A DNA stretch of 64,000 nucleotides, from positions 124,545 to 188,544 of the forward strand of contig NZ_KI913949.1 in the NCBI RefSeq assembly GCF_000332095.2, written 5' to 3'. Positions 7,923-15,981 of this stretch are shown here, one piece after another. The translations under genes were made by a program, and so were the position numbers. Numbering within the stretch: the first letter of the stretch is position 1; each line of letters starts with the position of its first letter. The notes under the pieces are model-generated. The model made no database searches, was not told the DNA's origin, and worked only from the letters and a program-made list of their open reading frames with translations. The DNA comes from Leptolyngbya sp. PCC 6406 (lineage in GTDB: Bacteria; Cyanobacteriota; Cyanobacteriia; Phormidesmidales; Phormidesmidaceae).

Positions 7923-8560
7923 GATCGCGACCTCCGTATAAACCTCGCACTGACGATTGTAGGCAGGTTAGTGGGCTCTAGTTAAACTCCTGTTTCAGAT
8001 CTGATCTGAAACCCAGGTCATAGATAGCCGCCCCCAACCCTAGAAATGCGTCAGCAATGGCCCTTCTAGCAAATTCCATTTTCTTCCATTTTGCCGTGGG
8101 GGTATCATCTCTGGAATCTTCCTGGACCCTGGAAGCCTCTGGACTCCTGCTGAGGGATATCAACTCAAAGCGGGACAAATCTCCTGCCTCCTGCCTCCTG
8201 TCTCCCTCGAAGCCAATATTGTCTCAGCTTACGTTGACCCCCCTTCCGAAGGACCGATGACTTCCTTGATGGGGCGGTTCACCGCAGTCGTCGGGGCGGA
8301 TGTCCTCACATAGGCCAAAGCAAAAGGCACGGTATGGTCTAGTTAAATCCTATTTGCCTGTATGGCTGAGCTAAAGGATTCATGAATATAGGGTGCTGCC
8401 TGGACAAGCTCCCCTATGATCCAGACTAGAATCTAGACCGACATCCAGTTTGGCTGGGGTTTACACTGATTCAGGGACAATCGTCCCGTTGTCTTAATGC
8501 TGTCATACTACGGCTTCCTGGCTAGCCAGAAAGGCTGTGGAACGAGTTCAAAGAGGTCCT
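7923..8560. other. Intergenic region between divergent FIST and cp12 genes
   Basis: No gene recognised. It contains a near-palindrome (7992-8012, GTTTCAGATC / GATCTGAAAC around one base), a degenerate family-1 MITE (8154-8241), and about 320 bp upstream of cp12 that must hold its promoter. The palindrome lies about 70 bp upstream of the FIST start and could be an operator; that is a guess. Confidence 0.5.
8154..8241 (+). mobile_element. MITE family 1, shortened copy
   Basis: It starts GGGATATCAACTCAAAGCGG and ends CTTACGTTGACCCC. The centre is shorter than in the 131-bp copies, and no target duplication is visible, so it is an older, decayed insertion. Confidence 0.7.
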
Positions 8561-8785
8561 ATGAGCGATATTCAAGAAAAAATCCAGCAGGAACTGAAGA
8601 GCGCCCGTGACGCTTGTGATGTCTCTGGTAGCAATTCCCAAGAATGCGCAGCAGCGTGGGATGCGGTCGAGGAGCTACAGGCGGAAGCAGCCCACCAGCG
8701 GAACCAGCAGAAACCTCAGACCTCCCTTGAGAAGTTCTGTGATGACAATCCCGAAGCGGCGGAGTGTCGGATTTACGAAGACTAA
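8561..8785 (+). CDS. cp12: CP12 Calvin-cycle regulatory protein
   Basis: A 74-residue intrinsically disordered regulator. The N-terminal half has the Cys pair in DACDVSGSNSQECAAAWDAVEE including the AWDxVEE core. The C-terminal half has the second pair in KFCDDNPEAAECRIYED. In the dark, oxidised CP12 ties GAPDH and phosphoribulokinase into an inactive complex; thioredoxin releases them in light. All four cysteines are present. I take the ATG at 8561, preceded by AAAGAGG, rather than the upstream GTG at 8537, because it gives the usual MSDIQEKI start. Confidence 0.95.
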   Translation: MSDIQEKIQQELKSARDACDVSGSNSQECAAAWDAVEELQAEAAHQRNQQKPQTSLEKFCDDNPEAAECRIYED

Positions 8786-8821
8786 AGCCCTTGGCAATGC
8801 CAGATGTGGAGACGTGCATAC

Positions 8822-8969
8822 TAGGGGCTGTGGGCAATCAAAGCTAGATTTCTTGCTATAGAGCGGTTACAGTCCCTAGCTTGCTTCAGTAGGGCGGGCG
8901 TGGTCATACCTACCTACCCCGCAAGACCTACCCCGCAAGGGTTTCTCCATTAATTGTCCACACGCCCTA
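8822..8969 (+). mobile_element. MITE family 3 (TAGGGGCTGTG...CACGCCCTA)
   Basis: A TA-bounded element beginning GGGGCTGTGGGCAATCAAAG and ending TTGTCCACACGCCC. The centre holds TACAGTCCCTAGCTTG and a duplicated CCTACCCCGCAAG. Other copies: 12755, 17090, 24891, 35743 (reverse) and 63356 (partial). TA target and non-coding interior suggest a Tc1/IS630-type MITE. Confidence 0.8.
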
Positions 8970-9019
8970 GTTCTGCCAACGGGCAGCATCCGTGCGTCTC
9001 CAGATTCCATCCCAATGCT

Positions 9020-9373
9020 ATGACTCTTCAGGTTTACGGCATTCCCACCTGTAGCACCTGCAAAAAAGCGATCGCATGGCTCGATCGCCAGGGTATCGCC
9101 TACGAATTCATCAACACGAAGGAAGCTCCACCCGCCCTAGCACTGATCCAAGACTGGGTTGCCACCCTAGGGGCTAAACCGATGCGTAATACCTCCGGGC
9201 AGTCTTACCGTGCCCTCGGGGAGGAAAAGCAAACCTGGTCTGATGCGGACTGGGTTGCCGCCTTTGCCCAAGATGCCATGCTGCTTAAGCGTCCCCTATT
9301 TGTCCAGGATGGCACAGCGGTACTAGTCGGCTTCCGAGCCACAGAAGCGCAATTGCAGGCCATCCTAAGCTAG
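9020..9373 (+). CDS. ArsC/Spx family thioredoxin-fold protein
   Basis: A 117-residue protein beginning MTLQVYGIPTCSTCKKAIAW, with the active-site CxxC at residues ~11-14. The rest matches the ArsC/Spx/MgsR family (YEFINTKEAPPALALIQDWV, LKRPLFVQDGTAVLVGF). Family members are arsenate reductases or redox-responsive regulators; the CSTC form with a second Cys is more typical of the Spx/YffB/MgsR side than of classical ArsC. The start is placed at ATG 9020, because upstream codons of the longer frame come from the MITE at 8822-8969. No strong Shine-Dalgarno is visible. Confidence 0.82.
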   Translation: MTLQVYGIPTCSTCKKAIAWLDRQGIAYEFINTKEAPPALALIQDWVATLGAKPMRNTSGQSYRALGEEKQTWSDADWVAAFAQDAMLLKRPLFVQDGTAVLVGFRATEAQLQAILS

Positions 9374-9419
9374 TGCCGATACCCTCATTGACTGACTGAC
9401 AAAAGTCTCTACATCCTTG

Positions 9420-9536
9420 GGGTATCAACTCAAAGCGGGACAAATCTCGTGGGGAGGAGTTAGGAGCCAGAATCTAGGAGAGTACTGACTCCTGAATTCC
9501 TCGGAGCCCATCTTGTCTCGGCTTACGTTGATACCC
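9420..9536 (+). mobile_element. MITE family 1 copy
   Basis: A 117-bp copy with intact ends GGGTATCAAC / GTTGATACCC, closely matching the 4424-4554 copy internally. Flanks (CATCCTTG vs CGATGCCC) do not match, so one flank has changed or the element recombined. Confidence 0.8.
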
Positions 9537-9555
9537 CGATGCCCTATCCGATGTC

Positions 9556-10089
9556 CTATTCAGAGAGGGTAAAAGAGTCCAGAAAGCCCTGGACATCTAC
9601 CTTGCCTTCTTGATCCTTAGGGACAACCACCAGTACTTGATACAGCCGATTATCCACAAGATAAAGACGGGCATTGACCGTTGCTGCTGCCCCTGTCTCT
9701 GTCTGGGTATCGATAACCAGGGCTCGGCCCGGATTGCCCGCCAATTCCACTGGGTTTTCGCTAATTAGAGTTCCGCCCACATTATTAACCGCTCCATCAC
9801 GACTGCCATCCAACATGGCGGTGGGATCACTCTGGGCCACAATCTCGCTGGGGTAGTCTGAGTAGGCCACCACATAGGCTGCCTCAGGCTCCTCTGCGGT
9901 GAAGGTGTAGATATCAATGTTACCCACCTGAGTTTCGACTGACTGGCTCGCCTCACTCAAGGTGACGGGGGTAGAAATGGCAAAGCCTCCGGTTTCAGAG
10001 GTGAATTCCTGGATTTCGGGGGCCGCCGTATTGCAGGCCGTCGCCATGAGCAAACTCAGGAGTAAGAGACGTAGGGAGGGCTTTTTCAT
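9556..10089 (-). CDS. Predicted lipoprotein, function unknown
   Basis: A 177-residue protein with an N-terminal signal (MKKPSLRLLLLSLLM) and lipobox ATAC at ~17-20, so it should be lipid-anchored and periplasmic or thylakoid-lumenal. The mature part (FAISTPVTLSEASQ, YVVAYSDYP, GNPGRALVIDTQ, RLYLVDNRLYQVLVVVPKD, VQGFLDSFTL) has the beta-rich pattern of PsbP-fold-like or DUF1795-like proteins, but I cannot assign a family firmly. No cysteines beyond the lipobox. A family-1 MITE lies 19 bp past the stop. Confidence 0.75.
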   Translation of the reverse strand: MKKPSLRLLLLSLLMATACNTAAPEIQEFTSETGGFAISTPVTLSEASQSVETQVGNIDIYTFTAEEPEAAYVVAYSDYPSEIVAQSDPTAMLDGSRDGAVNNVGGTLISENPVELAGNPGRALVIDTQTETGAAATVNARLYLVDNRLYQVLVVVPKDQEGKVDVQGFLDSFTLSE

Positions 10090-10314
10090 AGGTCAATAGA
10101 TCAGTCAATGATCAATAGATTTGCCGGAGAACGGTCTTGATTGGGCGGTTTTGGAGGGCGGTGGAGCCGTGCAGCGTCCCCAGGGAAAAACGACCCAGGA
10201 GATTACAGACTACGGGGTGGAATACGAGGTGCGATCGCAGGATTTCGGATTGTGTCTCATCCGGACTAGACCCGTGAAGGGAAGAAATGAAAGGCCAGTC
10301 CCCCGATTAAAACG

Positions 10315-11886
10315 ATGTTGGCTTCTTTTTCCCCCGTAAATCGATTGCCCTATGCTCAACCCTGGCCAGCGCCGGAAACAACCGATCAGCACTGGCGGAC
10401 CCTGCTGGGGGTTATACCCCTGACCGAGGCAATTCCGAGCCCATTAATATACCCTCCCCTTTCCCAGGGAATATGGCGCGGGTTTTGCAACTGGATGACC
10501 CTATCCTTTGTCGCCGTCTGTACCACCAGCACCGCAGCACTGGTAGCTTACAGCAGCTTAATTCACATTGCCCCAGAACTACCCTGCGATCGTCTGATGG
10601 GACGATGGATTTCCGATCGCACTCGGTTTTCCTGCGCCCAAGAAGTAGCTAGCGGTGGCCAGCTCCCGGATTTAGCAGCAGCCCTAGAAATCATCGCTGA
10701 CTGGTCTCCCAGCCACCCCCTCTTTGGGGAGATGCGCCCCCTCCTGAGCCAGTGGTCTAGTCCCCTTCTGCGGGCCGCTCAAACTAGGGCCGCTCAAGCA
10801 GACCTGGATGGAGCCCTGGCCCTAGGGTTTCAAATTCCCCCCATCAGTCCAGACTATGGCACCGCTCAACACCAGATTGAGATCTGGCAGCAGCTCCGCT
10901 ATGCCCAAGTGCATATCCCCTATGCCCAAGCCCAAACTGCCCTCCAACAACAGGACTGGGCTGGAGCATTTCAGGCGCGACAGGCCATGGAGTCTCTAGA
11001 GGGGCAGGTCTGGCAAACGGGCCTAGTGCCGCGTCTGACCCACCAAATCGAACTAGAACGGCGGGCGAGTAAAACTTGGACCGAGGCCAGCCATCTTGCT
11101 TTTTTAGGCGGAGATGACAACTTAGGATCTGCGATCGCCCTAGGCAGCACCGTGCCCCCAGATGCCTATCTCTGGCAATCAGCCCAGGTCCAACTAGATG
11201 CCTGGAGTGATGAATTGCTAGACCGGGCACTAGAGTACTGGTATGCCGGAGAACTCAACCGAGCCCTACAGTTAGCCGAGCAAGTGCGCCAGTATCCAGG
11301 CCGTGTTGAAGCCGCCCAAGATTTGATCTGGCTCTGTCAGGCACGGCAGTTGGCCCTAGCCAGTCTGCGAGAAGAGGGACAATCCACCACTGCCCGAGCC
11401 GTAGGTCTATACCCAGCCCTCTTAGTTGCCCAACAGATTAGCCCTGAGAGCGATCTTCATCCCCAATCGATCGCAACAGCAACCACTTGGCGAGGGCATC
11501 TTCAAGAACCTACTGCCCCTCTCGTATCGTCCGAGGTTTCTCCACCTGATAGGAACAACGCAGCTACGCTCTCCAATGCAGTCCTCAAGGAGCACCCTGA
11601 GCCCAGTCCAGAGGGGAATCCAGCAGTCGCTGAAGATGCTAGTTCAGATTCCCGCGTCAGTTCCCGCGTAAATTCCAGCCCCAGCCCCGACCGAGAGGCA
11701 GCCCTAGAAACCTCACCCAGCTTCAACCCTGACCCCTTCATTGCCCCAAAAGTCCCCTTACCCTTTGCTCCCGAAAGTGGTCTGTATGGCCCTCTGAGAC
11801 TGCGCATACCCCAGTTTTCCAAAACTGACAAAGACTCCTTGGACCCTAACCCCTTCCGCTCTGACAGCTTTACCACCAGCCCCTAA
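10315..11886 (+). CDS. Conserved membrane-anchored protein with helical repeats
   Basis: A 523-residue protein of unknown function. One hydrophobic segment lies near 60-85 (MTLSFVAVCTTSTAALVAYS). Residues ~110-370 are Ala/Leu/Gln-rich helices resembling TPR-like repeats (LRAAQTRAAQADLDGALALG, AQTALQQQDWAGAFQARQAM, LNRALQLAEQVRQYPG). A low-complexity Pro/Ser-rich tail (~390-523) follows. The hairpin-like helices suggest a protein-binding role outside or at the membrane. Start at ATG 10315 has no clear ribosome site. No operon partner. Confidence 0.75.
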   Translation: MLASFSPVNRLPYAQPWPAPETTDQHWRTLLGVIPLTEAIPSPLIYPPLSQGIWRGFCNWMTLSFVAVCTTSTAALVAYSSLIHIAPELPCDRLMGRWISDRTRFSCAQEVASGGQLPDLAAALEIIADWSPSHPLFGEMRPLLSQWSSPLLRAAQTRAAQADLDGALALGFQIPPISPDYGTAQHQIEIWQQLRYAQVHIPYAQAQTALQQQDWAGAFQARQAMESLEGQVWQTGLVPRLTHQIELERRASKTWTEASHLAFLGGDDNLGSAIALGSTVPPDAYLWQSAQVQLDAWSDELLDRALEYWYAGELNRALQLAEQVRQYPGRVEAAQDLIWLCQARQLALASLREEGQSTTARAVGLYPALLVAQQISPESDLHPQSIATATTWRGHLQEPTAPLVSSEVSPPDRNNAATLSNAVLKEHPEPSPEGNPAVAEDASSDSRVSSRVNSSPSPDREAALETSPSFNPDPFIAPKVPLPFAPESGLYGPLRLRIPQFSKTDKDSLDPNPFRSDSFTTSP

Positions 11887-11945
11887 TCCCTCATGCTGGT
11901 CTGGAAATTCTCCCTGCCCCGCAGCAGTGATGGTGGCGAGACTCT

Positions 11946-12026
11946 GGGTATCAACTCAAAGCGGGACAAATCTCCTGACTCCTGAATTCCTCGGAACCAA
12001 TATTGTCTCGGCTTACGTTGATGCCC
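11946..12026 (+). mobile_element. MITE family 1, short copy with 8-bp target duplication
   Basis: An 81-bp internal-deletion copy: GGGTATCAACTCAAAGCGGG ... CTTACGTTGATGCCC. It is flanked by GAGACTCT at 11938-11945 and 12027-12034, a perfect 8-bp duplication. Confidence 0.85.
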
Positions 12027-12451
12027 GAGACTCTGGAGCAAGATGATTCCAAAACGTGCCAAAAATTCTCAAATCATTTGTTAACTAGGATACAAAACCA
12101 GGCGGATGAAGCTTGCTAAAACCTTTTGGACAAGTTTGGGCAAGAGAAAACTCTATTTTAGGAGGGCCTGATATTTTCTTGACTCAATAGAGGATGGGCC
12201 AATCGCAAACCTGTCCTACTTTTCTCTATTCCACAGCACTTTTGGATAAAACTGTGACTTATAAACCCGACAATCGCAAAAAACAGCGCTAGCATTTATC
12301 CGTAGGCAAAATTTTCATTGGAGCTTTAGCGAGCCCCAACCATTCTTTGTCCGAGCTTTACTTAAATCCAGAATGGGTTTCCTATTCTTTTAAAAGAGCC
12401 ACTTGATAAATCTTGAAATATTGGTTCTTGCAGATTTTGAGCTGACTCTTC
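12027..12451. other. Intergenic, no gene seen
   Basis: AT-richer spacer upstream of the Mo-nitrogenase C-terminal-like gene. No ORF with family resemblance, no obvious hairpin; presumably contains that gene's promoter and leader. Confidence 0.4.
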
Positions 12452-12757
12452 ATGATTAGTTCTGCTTCCAGCTCCAAGGGTGCCCCCCAGTACCCGATTC
12501 CAGACCTGCTTCAGCCTCTTCGTAATTGGATTAACACCTACTCCATTCAGCATCCTCACCATGCTCGCCGCCTTGCCCATCTCATTCCCGCCCAGTGCCC
12601 CTTTGAACAGGACATCATGGTGTGGGGATACCGGGTTGCCCACGTCCCCCCCCTGTGTAAGCTGAATCCCCTCTACGATGAGCTGATGGGCCTGCGGTTT
12701 AGAGCCCTCTGTTATCTGGCTGACGAGTGCGGTGAAGACATTTCAGCCTTGATCTAG
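12452..12757 (+). CDS. Mo-dependent nitrogenase C-terminal-like protein
   Basis: A 101-residue protein matching the cyanobacterial family named after a nitrogenase C-terminal region (PF06967-type). Diagnostic stretches are LIPAQCPFEQDIMVWG and the C-terminal block PPLCKLNPLYDELMGLRFRALCYLADECGEDI. Despite the name it occurs in non-fixing species and its function is unknown; the conserved cysteines could bind metal. The stop codon TAG (12755-12757) is formed by the left end of a family-3 MITE, so the native C-terminus may have been changed slightly. Confidence 0.82.
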   Translation: MISSASSSKGAPQYPIPDLLQPLRNWINTYSIQHPHHARRLAHLIPAQCPFEQDIMVWGYRVAHVPPLCKLNPLYDELMGLRFRALCYLADECGEDISALI

Positions 12758-12884
12758 GGGCTGTGAACAATCCAAGTCAGATTCCTGGTTATGGGGCGAT
12801 TACAGCCCCTGGATTGATTCAGTAGGGCGGGCGTGGTTATGCCTACTCCGCAAGGATTTCCCCGTCAATTGTCCACACGCCCTC
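12755..12884 (+). mobile_element. MITE family 3 filling a convergent gene junction
   Basis: The element runs from TAGGGGCTGTGAACAATCC to CAATTGTCCACACGCCCTC. The right TA has decayed to TC. It spans the whole gap between two convergent genes: its left end is the stop codon of 12452-12757, and its right end encodes the last residues and stop of 12865-13839. Confidence 0.82.
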
Positions 12885-13839
12885 GCACCGGATGCCCTAC
12901 TGCTGTGAGCAACCCTAAAGGCCCTATGGCCTTTAGGCGTTTCAGCTCCTCGGCATTTCGCACCAAAAGCGACCCAGCATACCCCAGGGCGTTAACGGAA
13001 ATCGTGTCGTAGCGGTCCTGGGTCCGAGGTACCGCCAACATCCAGCGACGGGTGACGAGGAGATTGTAAGGACGGTCGGGGATCGCTGCCTCTAGGGTGA
13101 GGCCAATGGCTGCCATCAGTTGTTGGTAGTGGCGAAGTAGGATAGGCGCGATAGTCCTGGCCATAGATTCTTCTGAAGAACTGGTGTTGCCCTTCAAAGC
13201 TATAACGGCTTCTCCAGCATCCCAGTTCACCCCTAGTCCCACGGCCCAAGCCTGAAAGGGAACATTGAGGGGAAATACCTTCCCTACGGGATGGTCTACC
13301 TGGGTGGCAGTGACCAAACTCTCTATGGGCAACGTTGGTCCAGCCGGGGCAATGGGGAGTGGTACCAATTGCAAATGCTTGTGATGCTGGCTGGCTCCAG
13401 CCGCTTGGCCGCCATTGTAAAAAGCCAATCCGTCAATGCCCGCCAAGCCTATGGCCAAGGCAGCGAAATCTGTCTCTGTGAGCCAGGTATCTTGGGCCTC
13501 GTAATGACGGGTCACTATCAAGAGATGATGATCTACCACATTGAACTTGTTAAGGAGACAGGTGTGGCTCTCGGAAAAGTGACCCACCCACAGGTCTAGC
13601 TCATAGGGCAGAAAGGGATTAGACGGCTGGGTAGCCCCATCTTTCCGGGCTTTGATCTGGGCTATATCCTTGCGGATCAGATTGGTTAAAATCCTCACCA
13701 AGAAGGGAATACCACCTTCTTCTAGTAGGGTGAAATCTGTGGCGATGGACTGGAGCGCCCCGGAGGCGATGGCCCGGTCCGTTGTCTGCTGAGCCGCAGT
13801 CCACAGGTTGCCGGGGGTGAGGATAGCCGCTGAATCCAT
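12865..13839 (-). CDS. ATP adenylyltransferase / Ap4A phosphorylase
   Basis: A 324-residue HIT-superfamily enzyme. Recognisable parts: LPYELDLWVGHFSESHTCLLNKFNVVDHHLLIVTR (~98-133), GLAFYNGGQAAGASQHHKHLQLVPLP (~160-185) containing the catalytic HHKHLQ triad, and a C-terminal domain with RPYNLLVTRRWMLAVPR. It phosphorolyses diadenosine tetraphosphate to ADP and ATP, limiting alarmone levels. The native C-terminus appears replaced: the final codons GRVDN and the TGA lie inside the MITE at 12755-12884. Start ATG 13839. Confidence 0.88.
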   Translation of the reverse strand: MDSAAILTPGNLWTAAQQTTDRAIASGALQSIATDFTLLEEGGIPFLVRILTNLIRKDIAQIKARKDGATQPSNPFLPYELDLWVGHFSESHTCLLNKFNVVDHHLLIVTRHYEAQDTWLTETDFAALAIGLAGIDGLAFYNGGQAAGASQHHKHLQLVPLPIAPAGPTLPIESLVTATQVDHPVGKVFPLNVPFQAWAVGLGVNWDAGEAVIALKGNTSSSEESMARTIAPILLRHYQQLMAAIGLTLEAAIPDRPYNLLVTRRWMLAVPRTQDRYDTISVNALGYAGSLLVRNAEELKRLKAIGPLGLLTAVGHPVRGRVDN

Positions 13840-14004
13840 GGGTGGGGACTGACGAATGCCTATGGGTAATGTAGCAGTAGTGGGGCGGTCCCAAGTTGGT
13901 CCCCATGGGATCGCTCGTCCCGCGATAGGATTAAGATTCTAAGAGGCACCAATCCCAGCATGGAAAAAAGTCTGGGCCTGGGCCGAGTAGTAGCCGAACA
14001 TTAA

Positions 14005-14259
14005 ATGGATCCTGCTATGACGATTGTGAGCCTTGTGAAGATTATTTGGGCGGTCTCCGCCGTTGGGCTGACTATCTTGGTCTTGCTCCACAGCCCCAAG
14101 GGGGACGGTTTGGGGGCTTTGGGGGGGCAGGCTCAGTTGTTCACCAGCACCAAAAGTGCTGAAATCACCCTCAACCGCGCAACTTGGACGCTGACAGTCC
14201 TGTTTATGGGGCTTACGGTCATTCTCAGTGCAGGCTGGTTGAATGTCCCGGCAGGATAG
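14005..14259 (+). CDS. secG: Preprotein translocase subunit SecG
   Basis: An 84-residue protein with two transmembrane helices (~8-28 and ~58-76) separated by the SecG loop SPKGDGLGALGGQAQLFTST. It is the auxiliary subunit of the SecYEG channel. A second in-frame ATG at 14017 (MTIVSLVKIIW) is the more typical start; the first gives four extra residues. The IS630 element begins 17 bp after the stop. Confidence 0.93.
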   Translation: MDPAMTIVSLVKIIWAVSAVGLTILVLLHSPKGDGLGALGGQAQLFTSTKSAEITLNRATWTLTVLFMGLTVILSAGWLNVPAG

Positions 14260-14304
14260 ATGAACCAGCGCCCTAGTACTGCTTGGCGGAAGTGGCCAAG
14301 GCAT

Positions 14305-14910
14305 TTATGCGACCAAGGGCTTACCCGTGTAGTTCCACTTGAAGGGCTTAGCCATGGTGCGATTGAAGTAATCGACAAACGCTAAAATCTTCGCCTTGAG
14401 TTGGGCTTGACTGGTAAAACTCGAACGTCGGAGTAGCTTACGTACCAGGATGGAGAACCAAGGCTCAATTTGATTGAGCCAGGAGCAATGCTTGGGGGTG
14501 AAGTGAACGACCAGTCGATGGCTGGGGTCGCTCAAGAACGCCGCTCGGGTCGCCATAGACAGGAGAATGCCCGTCTTCCCTTTCTGGCCCAGATGAATCG
14601 GTTTTTCCTCGCGTTCCGCCACCAGTCGGACGAGAGATTCCGATTGATGAGTGTTGAGGCAATCCATGACCAGATGAATCTTGGAGGCATCTGGAACTTG
14701 GGCCAGTAAGGCTCTGAGGTGACTCTCGAGGTCTTGCTCGGTGCGGGTGTCTCCCACGGTGGCCTGATCCACCTGTCCGGTAGCGACATTGAATGAGGCA
14801 ATCAGGGTTTGAGTGCCATGGCGAATATACTCAAACTCAATGCGGGTACAGCGTCCCGGCTTCATGGCGATGTCAGGCATCGTCCGTTCCAGAGCCTGGA
14901 TTCCCGTCAT
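14305..14910 (-). CDS. IS630 transposase, C-terminal DDE part
   Basis: A 201-residue frame starting MTGIQALERTMPDIAMKPGR, with the second and third catalytic regions: LVMDCLNTHQSESL (Asp) and FTPKHCSWLNQIEPWFSIL (Glu), typical of IS630 DDE transposases. The first catalytic Asp (SLDEMTGIQ) is encoded just upstream of this ATG, so the frame alone would be inactive. Translation probably requires a -1 shift from the upstream frame. Confidence 0.88.
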   Translation of the reverse strand: MTGIQALERTMPDIAMKPGRCTRIEFEYIRHGTQTLIASFNVATGQVDQATVGDTRTEQDLESHLRALLAQVPDASKIHLVMDCLNTHQSESLVRLVAEREEKPIHLGQKGKTGILLSMATRAAFLSDPSHRLVVHFTPKHCSWLNQIEPWFSILVRKLLRRSSFTSQAQLKAKILAFVDYFNRTMAKPFKWNYTGKPLVA

Positions 14911-14927
14911 CTCATCCAGGCTGAAGG

Positions 14928-15506
14928 TCAGCTCGCCGTGTTCGGCACGAGTGGCAGCCTGTTCGTAGACCTGGCAAATGTCTTTGACTTTGTCCTCGAA
15001 GTTAGGGTCGGGGGGGGGGAGAGCCAGTAACGGCTCTGGTGGGGTTTGAGGTCAGCCTCGGCCAACAGTCGGCCCACATGACGGGGACTGATACTCTCGA
15101 CAATTCCCTGCTTGCTCAGTTCATCGGCCAGTTCTCCAGGGGTCCAATGACTGATGGGGCGGCCATACTGCTCGGGCGGTGCACAAGCTAGGGCATAGAG
15201 TTGCGTGATTTGTTCGAGGCTAAAGGTAGCCGGAGCCCCGGGACGAGGGACATCCTGTAGGCGCTCTTCCACAGCGACCTGTTGTTGACTCAACTCCAGC
15301 CAACGCCCCCGCCAGCGGCGACTCATCTCTTTGCTGACCCCCAAGTCTCGGGCGATTTCGCCATGGCCTTTGCCCTCATCAGCTGTGAGGATAATCTTGG
15401 CGCGCAAAGCGAGCTGCTGTGACGTCCGCTGACGTCGAATCAATTGCTCTAAGTCGCTCCGCTCCGTTTCGCTCAAAGTGAGCCTGGCGGCAGTCAGTCT
15501 AGCCAT
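14928..15506 (-). CDS. IS630 transposase, N-terminal HTH part
   Basis: A 192-residue frame with helix-turn-helix segments (RAKIILTADEGKGHGEIARD, LGVSKEMSRRWRGRWLEL) and the winged-helix linker PISHWTPGELADELSKQG. It departs from the family at YWLSPPP, exactly at a run of ten C (15010-15019). Reading on in the -1 frame gives PDPNFEDKVKDICQVYEQAA...LTFSLDEMTG, joining the downstream frame. Either programmed slippage or a mutation in the homopolymer separates the halves. Confidence 0.87.
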   Translation of the reverse strand: MARLTAARLTLSETERSDLEQLIRRQRTSQQLALRAKIILTADEGKGHGEIARDLGVSKEMSRRWRGRWLELSQQQVAVEERLQDVPRPGAPATFSLEQITQLYALACAPPEQYGRPISHWTPGELADELSKQGIVESISPRHVGRLLAEADLKPHQSRYWLSPPPTLTSRTKSKTFARSTNRLPLVPNTAS

Positions 15507-15568
15507 TGTAGAAAAGTCCTCTTTACCCTACCTCTCAATGGTAAGGTCATTTCAGCCACCCAGTACTA

Positions 15569-15770
15569 GTACTCTGGGGCGGAAATCCTGTGATCATTTC
15601 CCCTAGGCGTTGCCTTTCTGCGGTGCATTGCTTCGCGTGGGCGAAGCCACGCCTTAGCGTTATTCACCCTACGAAACTTCTTTACTGGTTCCCAGGCTCT
15701 GCCTGGGAAGCCTCACCGAGGCTCTGCCTCGTCGTTAGAAAACGGTAAGGCTATTTAAGCGGCCCCGTAC
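15569..15770. mobile_element. GTAC-ended MITE next to IS630
   Basis: About 202 bp from GTACTCTGGGGCGGAAATCC to TTTAAGCGGCCCCGTAC, TA on both sides. The interior carries two hairpins (GGTTCCCAGGCTCTGCCTGG; CACCGAGGCTCTGCCTCG) and the block TGCGGTGCATTGCTTCGCG. The same element in reverse, interrupted twice, occupies 23439-23960; pieces recur at 60.92-61.0 kb. Confidence 0.75.
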
Positions 15771-15835
15771 TAGTCGCTGAGAGGGGGAGGCTGAACAAGA
15801 CTTTCCGGCCCCTCTTTTTCCAGCCAGCTAGCCCC

Positions 15836-15914
15836 GTAGGCTGGGTCAAGGTACGCTGACCCAGCCTTGATTATCACCCCTTTGCTGGGTCGCCCTTCGG
15901 TTGACCCAGCCTAC
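15836..15914. repeat. GTAGGCTGGGTCA inverted repeats
   Basis: Outer arms 15836-15848 and 15902-15914 are perfect 13-bp complements, with further GACCCAGCC/GGCTGGGTC copies inside. A similar hairpin lies at 41133-41167. REP-like, possibly terminating the minus-strand lipoprotein gene. Confidence 0.7.
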
Positions 15915-15981
15915 GCAATGATCGCTTGGTATGGGTTGACACACTTCTGCCTTCTTATTTCTGCCTTTCTGTACTAGCCCT

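Larger units (their letters stand above)
14276..15566 (-). mobile_element. IS630-family insertion sequence
   Basis: About 1.29 kb bounded by related ends: left GTACTGCTTGGCGGAAGTGG, right complement GTACTGGGTGGCTGAAATGA (roughly 16 of 20 identical), each preceded by TA (14274-14275, 15567-15568), the IS630/Tc1 target. It carries a transposase split into two frames (15506-14928, then 14910-14305). It directly abuts a MITE with the same kind of ends (15569-15770), sharing one TA. Confidence 0.9.

Noticed and set aside
10121-10339. 72-aa ORF upstream of the 523-aa gene
   Set aside because: Non-ATG start, no ribosome site, no recognisable pattern; likely leader sequence.
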